Source: CAZJLP01 sp964546955
Lineage (GTDB): Bacteria; Verrucomicrobiota; Verrucomicrobiia; Opitutales; Opitutaceae
Reading direction: 5' to 3'
Assembly: GCA_964546955.1 (NCBI GenBank)
Contig: CAZJLP010000004.1
Span: forward strand, 105,667 to 169,666
DNA: 64,000 nt
The notes below the pieces were generated by a model, which did no database searches, had not been told where the DNA came from, and saw only the letters and a program-made list of their open reading frames with translations. A program made the position numbers and the translations under genes. Below, piece by piece: positions 52,121-61,651 of the stretch; positions within the stretch are counted from its first letter, which is position 1; each line of letters opens with the position of its first letter.

Positions 52121-53875
52121 TCAATAAACGTCGCGCGCGTAGCGCTTCGTGGCTTTGAGTTTTTCGACGTAAGCGGCGGCTTGCTCGACCCCGAGTCCGC
52201 CGGCCGTAGCGATCACTTGATGAAGGGCGGCGTCCACATCCTTGGCCATCCGGGCCGCGTCCCCGCAGACGTAAAAGTGAGCGCCGGCTTCGAGCCACGC
52301 GAAGAGCTCCCGCGCATTCTCCGTCATGCGTTGCTGCACGTAGATCTTCTCCGCCTGATCGCGAGAGAAAGCGGTGTCGAGACGAGTCAGGACGCCCTCG
52401 TGCTGCAGAGCGGTGAGTTCGTCACGGTAGAGGAAATCTGTTGAAGCGCGTTGGTCGCCGAAGAACAGCCAGTTCTTGCCTTTGGCGCCGGAAGCGCGGC
52501 GCTCTTCCAGGAAAGCGCGAAACGGGGCGATGCCGGTTCCCGGGCCCACCATGATCATGGGCACATCCGGCTGAGACGGGGGACGAAACGCTTTGTTCGA
52601 GTGGACAAACACACCCACCTTGGTCTGGCCGGGAACCGCGCGATCCGCGAGGAAGGTGGAGCACACGCCCTTGCGGCCGCGGCCGCCGGTCTCGTAGCGC
52701 ACCGCGCCGACCGTGAGATGAACTTGTCCCGCATGGGCCTTGGGCGACGAAGAGATGGAATAGAGCCGCGGTTGGAGACGGCGCAGCCGCTTGACGAACT
52801 CGGCGGGCGTCAAACGGACCTCGCAGCCGCCGAGCACGTCGATGACGTGGTGCAGTGCCACCGCGGTGCCACCGCCGAGTCTTTGGCCGCCGCTGCAGGC
52901 CTCCAGGAGCTCGGGCGTGGGTTTGCCGAGATCGTAGTACTCGGTCAGCGCTCTCCGCAGCGAAGACGAGCCGCCTTCAGGCGTGGGAACAGCCTCTTCT
53001 CCGTCGCACGCGAGCGCGTTCAGGACTTCCGATACCAGATCGGGACAATTTTGGGCGTACACGCCGAGCGCGTCCCCGGCCTCGTACTCGAGGCCCGAAC
53101 CGTCGAGCGAAAATTCAATGTGATTCACCTGCTTCGCCGAACCCGCGCCATTCAGATTCCGCGAAGTCAACAGCAGGGAGGGGAAGGGGTTTCTGCGCGA
53201 GTAGCCGCCCTCCGTTTCGACCGCCTTCTCACCGGTGGCGGACGTCACCACCATCGACGCTTGGGTCGTCGCGGTGGCAGGGGCAGAGACCGAGGCGTTG
53301 AGCGAGTTCAAGGACGCGTCGAGCCACCGGTTGAACGGCTCCTCGAAATCCAAATCGCAATCGGCCCGCGGAGCGACACGCACGGCACCCAGTTTTTCGA
53401 GCCGGGCATCGAAATCCTTACCGCATTGGCAGAACTGGACATAGTTCGTGTCACCCAGGCCGCACACGCTGTAGTTCAGTCCACCGAGAGGCGGCGCACC
53501 GGCGGCGGCGAGCGCGGCGTGCAGGGCTTTGGCGTTGTCGGGGGGTTCGCCCTCGCCGAAGGTGCTGGTAATCACGAGAACGTTTTTTTCCTGCGCGAGC
53601 TGACCGACGTCATAGGCGGCCATGTCCATCACCGTGGCGGCAAAACCGCGTTTCCCGGCCTCCTTCGCCGCGCGTTTGGCCAAGCTCTCCGCGCTGCCCG
53701 TCTGCGAGCCGAAAAGGATCGTCAGCGGTTTCAAGGTCGGGGCAGCCGCGCCCGCGCCGGTCGACGACAAGGCCGGTCCGCGCGAATAGAGGCCGGCCAG
53801 AAAGCCGTTCAACCAAGCGCGTTGTTCGGCGTTGAAGGGGGCCGAGTCGGGAATAACGGGGACGTTAAAACTCAT
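52121..53875 (-). CDS. CysJ-like diflavin reductase (FMN/FAD/NADPH)
   Basis: A 584-residue sulfite-reductase-flavoprotein-like enzyme. Flavodoxin domain (ILFGSQTGSAESLAKR, about 50-190), FAD domain with RLYSISSSPKAHAGQVHLTV, and NADPH domain (MIMVGPGTGIAPFRAFLEER; FFGDQRASTDFLYRDE; YVCGDAARMAKDV; ending YARDVY). It probably carries NADPH electrons to the nitrite reductase encoded just upstream, whose stop overlaps its start by 4 bp (53872-53875). The frame to 54397 overlaps nirA and is not used. It may alternatively serve sulfite reductase, but no cysI is nearby. Confidence 0.88.
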   Translation of the reverse strand: MSFNVPVIPDSAPFNAEQRAWLNGFLAGLYSRGPALSSTGAGAAAPTLKPLTILFGSQTGSAESLAKRAAKEAGKRGFAATVMDMAAYDVGQLAQEKNVLVITSTFGEGEPPDNAKALHAALAAAGAPPLGGLNYSVCGLGDTNYVQFCQCGKDFDARLEKLGAVRVAPRADCDLDFEEPFNRWLDASLNSLNASVSAPATATTQASMVVTSATGEKAVETEGGYSRRNPFPSLLLTSRNLNGAGSAKQVNHIEFSLDGSGLEYEAGDALGVYAQNCPDLVSEVLNALACDGEEAVPTPEGGSSSLRRALTEYYDLGKPTPELLEACSGGQRLGGGTAVALHHVIDVLGGCEVRLTPAEFVKRLRRLQPRLYSISSSPKAHAGQVHLTVGAVRYETGGRGRKGVCSTFLADRAVPGQTKVGVFVHSNKAFRPPSQPDVPMIMVGPGTGIAPFRAFLEERRASGAKGKNWLFFGDQRASTDFLYRDELTALQHEGVLTRLDTAFSRDQAEKIYVQQRMTENARELFAWLEAGAHFYVCGDAARMAKDVDAALHQVIATAGGLGVEQAAAYVEKLKATKRYARDVY

Positions 53876-55668
53876 GTCGAAAGAAATTCCTGCAGTTCCT
53901 TCACCGAATGACGCCGCGTCCATTCGATGAAACTCTCGCCCGGATTCTTGCGGGCTTTGTAAGTAGTGAGAACTTGCTCCACCAGCGTCGGGACCTCTGA
54001 GGCGCGCACTCCGCGGAAAATCTCGCGCGCGATGCCCGCTTCGTGGCCCATGCCCCCGCCGAGGACGACGTGATAGCCTTCGGTGCCGTCGGGCAACTTC
54101 GCGGCGATCAGCCCGACATCCCCACAATAGTGCTGCGCGCACGAATGGGGGCAGCCCGTGAAGTGGATGTTGACCGGCAATTCGAGTTCGACCCGCCGCT
54201 TCTCCAGCGCCTTCGCCAGGGCCACGGCGTGACCTTTCGTATCGGCCGACGAATACTTGCAGCCTTTGTTGCCGGTACAGGCAATGATACCCGACGTGCT
54301 GCTGTTCGCTTCCGTGTGGAAGCCGATGCGCTGGAGGGAGCGGCGCGCCGTTTCGACAAACGGGTCCGATACATGGGGAATCAGCAGATTCTGCCACACG
54401 GTAAGCCGCAGCTCGCCTTTGCCATAGCTGGTGGCGAGGTCCGCGAGCTGACGCATTTGGCGCACGCTCATCCGACCGACCGGCATGCCCACGCCAATCG
54501 CGTTAAGGCCCCGTTGTTCCTGGCGGAATACTCCCACCCAGCCATGCTTGAGGTGCGGACGGCGCGGTTCGACCGCGGCCGCCGGCAGCCGTCCGAGGCT
54601 GAACGAGAGCTTTTTCTGCGTCTCGGTCACGAACCGCTCGAACCCCCATTTCTCCAAAAGGTACTTGAGCCGCGCTTTTTTGCGGTTCGTGCGATCGCCG
54701 TTTTCATTGAAGACGCGGACCATCGCTGCCGCGACGGCGACACACTCGTGCGGTTTGATGAGCAGGTCGGTGTCGCGGGCCAGGTCACCGTGGCCGGAGA
54801 TGCCGCCCAATTCGACCCGGAAGTAGACGCCGGGTTGAACCTGTCCAGGCAAGCCGCCGGCGGCCAGCGACTTTTCCGTCACGCGGCACGCGAAGAATCC
54901 GATATCATTCGTGTCGACAGCGGCGCAAATTCCGCCGCCGCTATCGAAAGCAATATTGAATTTCCGCGGCAGGCCGTACATGTCGCGGTGATTGAGAATG
55001 TAGTGGTGCAGCCCCTTCGCGAAAGGACGCACGTCAATCAATTCGTCGGGGTCGAAGCCGCTGGTGGGCGTTGCTGTGATGTTACGAATGTTGTCGGCAC
55101 CCGAACCGCGCGAGGTGAGGCCGAGTTCCTGTAGCCGCACCAGTACCCGAACCACATCGCGGGGCTTCAGTTCGCGGATTTGCAGATTCGCCCGTGTCGT
55201 GACGTGACAATATCCGCCACCCCATTCCGCAACCTCGGCCAAACCGTGCAGCTGCGCCGCCGTCATTTCGCCGGCCGGAATCCTCAGCCGCACCATAAAA
55301 CTATCTTGGGCCGGTGCGACGTAAAAGAACCCGTGGTACTTGAAACGAAACGTGTCGGCCTCATCTGGAAATTTATCGGCGTCGGCGTGCGCGACCATCT
55401 TTTCCCAGATATCGAGCGGGTTTTCGTCGTACTTCCACCGCTCCGGTTTGCAAAGATCGCCCAACGGCGTGCCGAACACCGTTGCTTCGGCGACCGGCGC
55501 GGCAGCATTGGGGATTCCCTCCGCCGGGTGTGCCGTGATCTGCCCGTTCGCCGTGTGCCCGACGAACGGGTATTGGGTGGCAACACCCGCAAAAAAGCCC
55601 TGCAGGTACTGCTTTTGTTCGGCCGAGAAACCGGCATCCACGCCGGGAGCGGAGGGCATCGCGGTCAT
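53872..55668 (-). CDS. nirA: nitrite reductase (siroheme, [4Fe-4S]), NirA type
   Basis: A 598-residue siroheme enzyme reducing nitrite to ammonium with six electrons. Two ferredoxin-like half domains (VRLRIPAGEMTAAQLHGLAE; GMPVGRMSVRQMRQLADLA) and two nitrite/sulfite reductase 4Fe-4S domains are present. The cluster/siroheme cysteines are CTGNKGCKYSSADTKG and CPHSCAQHYCGD. The N-terminus FSAEQKQYLQGFFAGV is an extension shared with the diflavin reductase. ATG 55668 is chosen; TTG 55713 and ATG 55659 are alternatives. It overlaps the diflavin gene by 4 bp. Confidence 0.9.
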   Translation of the reverse strand: MTAMPSAPGVDAGFSAEQKQYLQGFFAGVATQYPFVGHTANGQITAHPAEGIPNAAAPVAEATVFGTPLGDLCKPERWKYDENPLDIWEKMVAHADADKFPDEADTFRFKYHGFFYVAPAQDSFMVRLRIPAGEMTAAQLHGLAEVAEWGGGYCHVTTRANLQIRELKPRDVVRVLVRLQELGLTSRGSGADNIRNITATPTSGFDPDELIDVRPFAKGLHHYILNHRDMYGLPRKFNIAFDSGGGICAAVDTNDIGFFACRVTEKSLAAGGLPGQVQPGVYFRVELGGISGHGDLARDTDLLIKPHECVAVAAAMVRVFNENGDRTNRKKARLKYLLEKWGFERFVTETQKKLSFSLGRLPAAAVEPRRPHLKHGWVGVFRQEQRGLNAIGVGMPVGRMSVRQMRQLADLATSYGKGELRLTVWQNLLIPHVSDPFVETARRSLQRIGFHTEANSSTSGIIACTGNKGCKYSSADTKGHAVALAKALEKRRVELELPVNIHFTGCPHSCAQHYCGDVGLIAAKLPDGTEGYHVVLGGGMGHEAGIAREIFRGVRASEVPTLVEQVLTTYKARKNPGESFIEWTRRHSVKELQEFLST

Positions 55669-56056
55669 GACACCCGCGCCCGGCCCAGCGCCAGCTCCCG
55701 TCTCTGGGAGCAAACCAAGTACGGTGTAATGAGGTAAACTAACGGGACAGTAAAATTGCGCACACCACGCTTAAGCCGTAGCCGTGCCATTCCGGGGGGC
55801 GTGGCTCAGTAAATTGGCTCAATGTTCTCATGCCACCAATGAATAGCATTCATGTATGCCGCACGCGGTGAAACGCGGCCAAACGAACCGAGTTACGTCT
55901 ATAACTTGCTGCTAAACTGCTTACGTAGAAATTACCTGCCTTCTTGTCCGACGGTCCAACTGAACCCTTCATTCGCTAAGCACGGCTTCGTACTTCCAGG
56001 GTCTCGGGGCTCAAGCTGGCTGCGCCCTGCACGGAACGGGTGCGAGCTTACGCCAG
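55669..56056 (-). promoter_or_regulatory. leader of nirA with possible sigma-54 promoter
   Basis: On the minus strand TGGCACGGCTACGGCTT (55789-55773) has the GG-N10-GC spacing of a sigma-54 promoter (consensus TGGCAC-N5-TTGCA; the -12 element is weaker). The hairpin CTCCC-AGAGAC-GGGAG lies just after the first TTG start. The rest of the 390 bp holds no gene. Confidence 0.4.
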
Positions 56057-57703
56057 CTACTTACCGGCCAGGTACGCGAGAAGCGCCAAGTTTGAAATCA
56101 CCAGAATTCCGCAGAGAACCTTGTAGAAGAGGAGGGGGTTCCGCTCCAGGAGAGGCGCATCTTTTCGATGGAATGGCTCGACTGCGGCGGGGTGTTCCAC
56201 ATCGAACGCCATTTCCGAATAAGTCTGGTAGCGCAAGGCGGGCTCGGGGATGAGCGCGCGCTGCAGAACCGTTTCCAGCCACGGGGGGACGGCGGGATTG
56301 AGGCGAATGACGCGCCGCAGCGAGGGGTCGAAGCGGGGCGTTTGAAACCGTTCGATCTCGCCATAGGGAAAAGAGCGCGTCAGCGATTCGAACAAGGTCA
56401 CTCCGATCGCAAAGATCTCCGTTCGCTCTGACAACGGGGAGCCTGCAAACCGCTCCGGCGCGAGATAACTTGGCGTGCCGGCGCGCGACGTAACGGAAAA
56501 CACTTCCGCGACGCTACCTAGGTCGAGCAGCTTGAATTCGATCTGTTGCGGGGTGCGCTGCACTAAAATGTTCTCAGGCTTGATATCGCCGTGCACAAAA
56601 TCGCGCGTGAGCAAAAATTGACAGGCGCGCAGCAAAAAAGTCGCAAGGGACACTGCTTCTTCGACGCGGAGTGGGCCGGTCGCAAGCACTTCGCGCAGCG
56701 TGGGCGCCTCGATGTAGTCCATGGCATAATACCGCAGCGGTCCTTCCGGCGGAGCGATGGCGAGGGGAAAATCGCGCGAATCGATGCGGGCGGCTCGCCA
56801 CGCTTCGCGCACGAACGCATCGCGGCGAACATCGTCGTCGCGGGCTTCCATCGAGGGGAACTTCAGAACATGCCGGGCGCCGTTGCGCGCTTCCGCGAGC
56901 CAAACGCGGTCTCCGGCCTGAAGCGAGCGGACGAGCCGGTAGCCGTCGACCTCTGTGCCGGCGCGAAGGTCCGTCAAGACCTCCAGGTTTCGCCGCGTGG
57001 TGGAGTGATCGGGTCCTCGTTCGACAATATCGATCACGATCGCGCTGGCGTCGTCAGCCAGTTCTTCGTTCTGTTCCGCGATCTCGCGCGCCGTCGAGAC
57101 CAGGGATCTGGCGGTCGATCGCCGCTCGAGCGCGGCGGCAATTTTATCCTCCGCGATTGTAGTTCCGACGCCATCCGAACACAGCAGCACAACGTCGCCA
57201 TTTTCGATCACCGTCTCGAAGGCAAACGGTTCAACCGTTGCCTCGAGGCCGATCGCCCGGGTCAGCACATGTTGCATCTGCCGCTCTGGATGGGTGTGCG
57301 CTTGCGACAGCTTCGTTAGAACTCCTCGACGCCAGAGGTAGACAGGCGAGTCCCCTACGTTGAGGCCGAACAAACGATCGCCCTCGAAGGCGACGACGGA
57401 GAGGGTGCAGAGCAGTTCTGAAGACCCGAAACGCAGCTGCGATTCCTGGAAGAATAAGCGATTGATTTGGGAGGCAAACTCACTCAGGGCGCGGCGCGGA
57501 CTCCAGGCATGCGGTCTGACCACATAGTAGTCGCAGACCATGTCGACTGCCCGCCTCGCTGCTGCGCCGCCTTCTTTCGAGGCACCCAAGCCGTCCGCCA
57601 GGGCGGCCAGCACGGAGGTGTCGCGCTGGACCACACGCCAAGCATCCTCACACGGCTTCCCGGGTTGCCCGGATATGCCGTGGCTGGTGCAGTGAATCTT
57701 CAT
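56057..57703 (-). CDS. bifunctional serine/threonine protein phosphatase-kinase, nitrate-cluster type
   Basis: A 548-residue protein. Residues about 1-225 are PP2C-like (VLAALADGLGASKEGGAAAR, LFGLNVGDSPVYLW, VVLLCSDGV, DDASAIVID). Residues about 260-500 are a protein kinase: HVLKFPSM supplies the ATP lysine, DFVHGDIKPENILVQ has the catalytic HGD.KPEN, and KLLDLGSV replaces the usual DFG with DLG. A C-terminal helix (VLCGILVISNLALLAYLAG) anchors it to the membrane. Similar genes sit between narK and nirB in Pseudomonas nitrate operons. ATG 57703 is used. Confidence 0.87.
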   Translation of the reverse strand: MKIHCTSHGISGQPGKPCEDAWRVVQRDTSVLAALADGLGASKEGGAAARRAVDMVCDYYVVRPHAWSPRRALSEFASQINRLFFQESQLRFGSSELLCTLSVVAFEGDRLFGLNVGDSPVYLWRRGVLTKLSQAHTHPERQMQHVLTRAIGLEATVEPFAFETVIENGDVVLLCSDGVGTTIAEDKIAAALERRSTARSLVSTAREIAEQNEELADDASAIVIDIVERGPDHSTTRRNLEVLTDLRAGTEVDGYRLVRSLQAGDRVWLAEARNGARHVLKFPSMEARDDDVRRDAFVREAWRAARIDSRDFPLAIAPPEGPLRYYAMDYIEAPTLREVLATGPLRVEEAVSLATFLLRACQFLLTRDFVHGDIKPENILVQRTPQQIEFKLLDLGSVAEVFSVTSRAGTPSYLAPERFAGSPLSERTEIFAIGVTLFESLTRSFPYGEIERFQTPRFDPSLRRVIRLNPAVPPWLETVLQRALIPEPALRYQTYSEMAFDVEHPAAVEPFHRKDAPLLERNPLLFYKVLCGILVISNLALLAYLAGK

Positions 57704-57749
57704 TTCCGCACCCTGATCTCGCTGGTCAGGGATGGCCAGACCATCGTAG

Positions 57750-58955
57750 TCAGATCCGCGCCGCGGCGACCGCCCCCCAGGTCGTGCGCCAGCGACGCTT
57801 GACCAGGGCAAGACCGACCAGAGCGAGGATTGCCAGGCACGCGAACGCGACGATGCCGGCGGTGTAGTCGCCCGTGTGGTGCTTGGACTTGCCAAATAGC
57901 ACGCCGAGTACGAATCCACCGACTCCTCCTCCGCAGCCGACCAGACCCGTCATGACACTGATATCCTTGGCAAAGCGTTGCGGTAACAGTTGGAAGACGG
58001 AGCCGTTGCACATCCCGAAGGCTCCCGAGGCGACAAAGAAGGACGCACCGCAGACCCAAAGATTGCGCGAGAACGCAGCCACAAGCATTGCCGCGGCCGC
58101 AACGGTGAAAAATACGGACAAGGCCCGGATTCCTCCGAGCTTGTCGGCGAGGGCGCCGCCCAACGGCCGGCCCAATGCGCCCACCAGCGTACAGAACGCC
58201 GCCACTTCTCCTGCATGAACCGGCTTGAGGCCAAACTGGTCGCTGAAGAAGATGGCGAACGCGGAGGCAAGACCGACAAAACCGCCGAAACTGATCGTAT
58301 AGAAAAAGCAGAACCAATGCGCGTCGCGCTCAGCCAAGAGCTTAAGGTAGTCCGAGAGTTTCTTTTTCTTGAACTCTCCCGGCGGCTCCTTTGAAAAAAC
58401 CGCATAAAGCACAAATGCGAGGGCAAGTGGAATGAGGGCCGCGCCAAATACCGATTGCCAGCCCCAAACGGCCGCGAGCCTCGGCGCAAGCAAGTGATCG
58501 ATCACTACACCGACATTGCCGGCGCCGGCCAGTCCCAGCACAACCCCCTGCATCGTCGGGGGGTACCATCGTCCCGACTGCGGCAGCGCAACCGCGAAAC
58601 TGGCTCCGGCTACGCCCAATACGAGACCGAGCAAGAGGGTATGGCTAAAATCCGATAGTCCGACCTGCCACGCGACCGCCAAACCGAGCATCACCACGAC
58701 TTGGGCGATGATTCCGGTTGTTTTTGTACCGATACGATCGACCAGCAGGCTCAGCGCGATGCGCAAAAACGCCCCCGCAAGGATGGGCGTCGCGATCATG
58801 AAGAATTTCTGATCCGCATTGAGTCGCAGGGAGGGAACGATCATCGGCGCCAGGGCGCCGAGCATCGTCCACACCATGAAGCTGACGTCGAAGTAGAGAA
58901 ATGACGTCAACAATGTCGGCCAGTGGCCGGATTTTTTGATCTGAGCAATGTTCAT
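57750..58955 (-). CDS. narK: NarK/NasA-type nitrate/nitrite MFS transporter
   Basis: A 401-residue protein with twelve helices. The nitrate signature is seen in GVVLGLAGAGNVGVVIDHLL and GLVGCGGGVGGFVLG, and SFLYFDVSFMVWTMLGALAP marks helix 1 with the conserved arginine in RIALSLLVDRIG. It imports nitrate or exchanges it with nitrite. ATG 58955 (MNIAQIKKSG) is the likely start. It is followed 46 bp later by the kinase-phosphatase gene and preceded by the porin terminator. Confidence 0.92.
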   Translation of the reverse strand: MNIAQIKKSGHWPTLLTSFLYFDVSFMVWTMLGALAPMIVPSLRLNADQKFFMIATPILAGAFLRIALSLLVDRIGTKTTGIIAQVVVMLGLAVAWQVGLSDFSHTLLLGLVLGVAGASFAVALPQSGRWYPPTMQGVVLGLAGAGNVGVVIDHLLAPRLAAVWGWQSVFGAALIPLALAFVLYAVFSKEPPGEFKKKKLSDYLKLLAERDAHWFCFFYTISFGGFVGLASAFAIFFSDQFGLKPVHAGEVAAFCTLVGALGRPLGGALADKLGGIRALSVFFTVAAAAMLVAAFSRNLWVCGASFFVASGAFGMCNGSVFQLLPQRFAKDISVMTGLVGCGGGVGGFVLGVLFGKSKHHTGDYTAGIVAFACLAILALVGLALVKRRWRTTWGAVAAARI

Positions 58956-59084
58956 GCGTTGGCTCACACGCATTAGCACCGTTCATTCCAACCCGGAAAG
59001 AAACCGCACGAATCGTATTAAAGGTACCCATGAATTCCATTCATTGCCGCGTGACATGCACGAAGCCATGGAACCTCGCCCTTG

Positions 59085-59122
59085 CGAAAAAGCCGGGCTC
59101 GGCTCGGCGCGCCGGCCCGGCT
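59085..59122 (-). terminator. rho-independent terminator after the porin gene
   Basis: On the minus strand, AGCCGGGC (59122-59115), a 16-nt loop, GCCCGGCT (59098-59091), then TTTTCG: a GC-rich stem with a U-tract, 18 bp after the stop at 59140. Confidence 0.75.
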
Positions 59123-59139
59123 AAACGTGAACCCCCCCG

Positions 59140-60660
59140 TTAGAGGTTCAGGGTGATCTGGAAATACATGTAGCTGGCGTCCTTGGAGCCGACGTTGCTC
59201 AGCGATTGCTTGATGTATTCTCCGCGAAAGTAATGGCTCACGCCGAGTTCCAATTGGGCGGACGGGGTGACGAACCAACCCACGACGAGATCGAGCTCTC
59301 GGCCGAGTTGTTTGCTATACGAAGGATTGATCGTGTAGCCGAGACCTGAGCCGTTCGCTCCGCCGGCGAAGTTGCGCGGCACCCCGGCGACATTGTACCA
59401 GAAATCGGAAGTCTGCGCGAGATAGTGGAGATGCGCTTCGAGCGCCACGCTGAGGGTGGGTTTCGGCTTAAACGCATAGGCGACGCGGAAATCGTGCAGA
59501 TTCTGGAGGCTGTTCAGATCCATGTACCCGTAGTGGAGGTGAGTGGTCGCAAACAGATTCTGGAACGTCTGGCTCTTGCCGTCGGCCGAATTCTTGTCTC
59601 CGGAGGCGTAGCTATACAGGGCCGAGAGACGCGGCTGCCAAGCGTGCTCGCTCCAGGTATATCCGGCCTGCAGGACGGCGCCCAGGGCTTCCTGGTCGAG
59701 GCGCGCCGCGGTCCGGACGGCAGTCGGCGTGGCGGCGGGTGCGGTGGTGGCGCGGTTGCCAAACTGGTACATCAACTCGTAGCCGTAGTCCCAGGCGCCA
59801 TACGCACCGGGCTTCGAGCGAACGCGCACGCCGAAGGTATAGAGGTCCTGCTTCGCGGGCAAACGGAAGGGCGCCGACACTCCGCTAAAATCTTCGTCGG
59901 CGATGCTGGCGCTGACATTGCGCGCAAAGAGGTACGACTCGACCACTTCCTTGGACAAAAGCGTGGGGAAATTGAAGTACGCGCCGGAAAACGTGTCGCT
60001 TCCGATGTACGAACGATTGAGGTTTCGATGATCGTTGTAAACGAGGCCGCCGGTGAAGAAATCGACGCCAAAGAGGGGATTCTGCCACCGGACTTTGGCG
60101 GCGTCGAACGTGCGCGCGTTGTTGTTCCAGCGGAGGTGGCCAAGCAAACGCTGGTCGCCGTACACGAGTTCCTGGCGGCCCAGTTTTAGGGAAATGGGGA
60201 ATTCTTTGTGATTGCCCAAAAACACAAACGCCTGGTGAACGTCCATCGGACCGTCGCGTTCGGCCAGGCCTTTGCCGGGGGCGGTGGCATTGAAGCGTTC
60301 GTCCGCGATGCTGTAGCTGGATCGGCCTTCGATCATCGCGGTGTACCACTTGCTCGCATAGCTCACACGCGGCATCACGCGAGTCAGGTGATAGACGTTA
60401 TTGTTGTCATCCTGAGGGCGCTGAGAGAAATCCCAGTTCGAGCCCGCGTCGGTGAATCCGGCATCTTCCTTGTCTTCGGTGCGCAGGCGAACGTTGACCG
60501 CGATATCCCAAGCATTCATATACGGATCGGACGCGCGCAGGCGTTCGTTCACGAACCCCGGAAAGGGACGCGACGGCGGCGGTGGCACGTATTGCGCGAG
60601 GAGGGTAGAGCCCATCAGGAGCCCTATTAGGGAAGCGGCGGCTAGGCGGATGACTTTCAT
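59140..60660 (-). CDS. outer-membrane porin of the alginate-export (AlgE-like) family
   Basis: A 506-residue protein with a signal peptide (MKVIRLAAASLIGLLMGSTLLAQ). The segment GRQELVYGDQRLLGHLRWNN and NARTFDAAKVRW are typical of the Alginate_exp family of barrels, and a C-terminal strand (YMYFQITLNL) fits BAM recognition. Located between the nrt genes and narK, it probably lets nitrate or nitrite through the outer membrane. Its role is inferred from context. Confidence 0.82.
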   Translation of the reverse strand: MKVIRLAAASLIGLLMGSTLLAQYVPPPPSRPFPGFVNERLRASDPYMNAWDIAVNVRLRTEDKEDAGFTDAGSNWDFSQRPQDDNNNVYHLTRVMPRVSYASKWYTAMIEGRSSYSIADERFNATAPGKGLAERDGPMDVHQAFVFLGNHKEFPISLKLGRQELVYGDQRLLGHLRWNNNARTFDAAKVRWQNPLFGVDFFTGGLVYNDHRNLNRSYIGSDTFSGAYFNFPTLLSKEVVESYLFARNVSASIADEDFSGVSAPFRLPAKQDLYTFGVRVRSKPGAYGAWDYGYELMYQFGNRATTAPAATPTAVRTAARLDQEALGAVLQAGYTWSEHAWQPRLSALYSYASGDKNSADGKSQTFQNLFATTHLHYGYMDLNSLQNLHDFRVAYAFKPKPTLSVALEAHLHYLAQTSDFWYNVAGVPRNFAGGANGSGLGYTINPSYSKQLGRELDLVVGWFVTPSAQLELGVSHYFRGEYIKQSLSNVGSKDASYMYFQITLNL

Positions 60661-60776
60661 AGCGATTGGCGTTTGTAGTGGTAAGAAGTTGGAGAGACTG
60701 CAGGGCCGCGGAGCATGGCAGGGCCAAGCGGGCTGCGTGAGGGCTGCCCGGCGACGGGATCAGGCTGAAGGAAGGA

Positions 60777-61634
60777 CTAGGTACGGGCGAGCAGTCGCCC
60801 GGCCGGCGTTGATTTTGGACCGGGCGGCGGTGCGCCAGCCGCGGAGCCGGCGGGTCGATGATGCGAGCGCTCCTCGAGAAAGGTGATGAGGTGCTCACGG
60901 AGCCGGTAATACTCCGGATCCTCGAGCAATTGTTTGCGCGAGCGCGGACGCGGAAACTTGATTTCGAGAATGTCTCCGACCGTGGCGGCCGGGCCGTTCG
61001 TCATCATGACCACGCGGTCGGAGAGGAAGATCGCTTCATCCACATCGTGAGTCACCATCAGAGCCGTCTTTTGGTCTTTCTGCCACAAATCGAGCAGGAC
61101 CTCCTGCAGCTCGTAGCGCGTGAGGGAATCGAGCATGCCGAAAGGCTCGTCCAAAAGGAGCATCTTGGGCGAAAGAGCGAAGGCCCGCGCGATTCCGCAG
61201 CGCTGGCGCATGCCTTGCGAGAGTTCGGATGGTTTTTTGTCCATCGCGTCGCCCAGGCCGACCACGCTCAAGTAGTACTCCGCAATCTGCCTTCGTTCTT
61301 CGCGCGAGGCGGTATAATAAACCTGCTCCACTCCGAGCATCACGTTTTCATAGGCGGTCAGCCAGGGGAGAAGGCACGGCGCCTGAAAGACGACGCCTCG
61401 GTCCGGCCCGGCGCCGATGACCTCCTTGCCCGCGAGTATGACGCCGCCGTGAGTGATATCCGTCAGGCCTGCAATCATCGACAACACGGTCGATTTGCCG
61501 CAGCCGGAATGTCCGATCAAGGTGATGAATTCGCCCTTGCGCACGCGGAGGTCGAAATTTTCGACAATGACGGCGGGCCCTTTCGGGGTATCGTAGACTT
61601 TGCCCAGACGAGAGATTTCGAGGAAGGATGACAT
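60777..61634 (-). CDS. nrtD: nitrate ABC transporter ATP-binding protein 2
   Basis: A 285-residue ATPase. Walker A is GHSGCGKSTV, signature LSQGMRQRCGIARAFA, Walker B MLLLDEPFGMLDSLT, and the H-loop VTHDVDEAIFLSDR. The NrtD/TauB-like wording (VGDILEIKFPRPRSRKQL) is typical of nitrate/sulfonate uptake. It follows the first ATPase by 17 bp and ends 116 bp before the porin. Confidence 0.9.
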   Translation of the reverse strand: MSSFLEISRLGKVYDTPKGPAVIVENFDLRVRKGEFITLIGHSGCGKSTVLSMIAGLTDITHGGVILAGKEVIGAGPDRGVVFQAPCLLPWLTAYENVMLGVEQVYYTASREERRQIAEYYLSVVGLGDAMDKKPSELSQGMRQRCGIARAFALSPKMLLLDEPFGMLDSLTRYELQEVLLDLWQKDQKTALMVTHDVDEAIFLSDRVVMMTNGPAATVGDILEIKFPRPRSRKQLLEDPEYYRLREHLITFLEERSHHRPAGSAAGAPPPGPKSTPAGRLLART

Positions 61635-61651
61635 GGTGGCGCGGGCGAACG

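Noticed and set aside
53876..54397. N-terminal extension of the diflavin reductase
   Set aside because: It would overlap nirA by over 500 bp and has no homologous content; ATG 53875 gives the usual start and a 4-bp overlap.
54043..55134. 363-residue plus-strand ORF opposite nirA
   Set aside because: Antisense shadow without family features.
55852..56253. 133-residue plus-strand ORF near the kinase 3' end
   Set aside because: It overlaps the kinase-phosphatase gene antisense and has no recognisable features.
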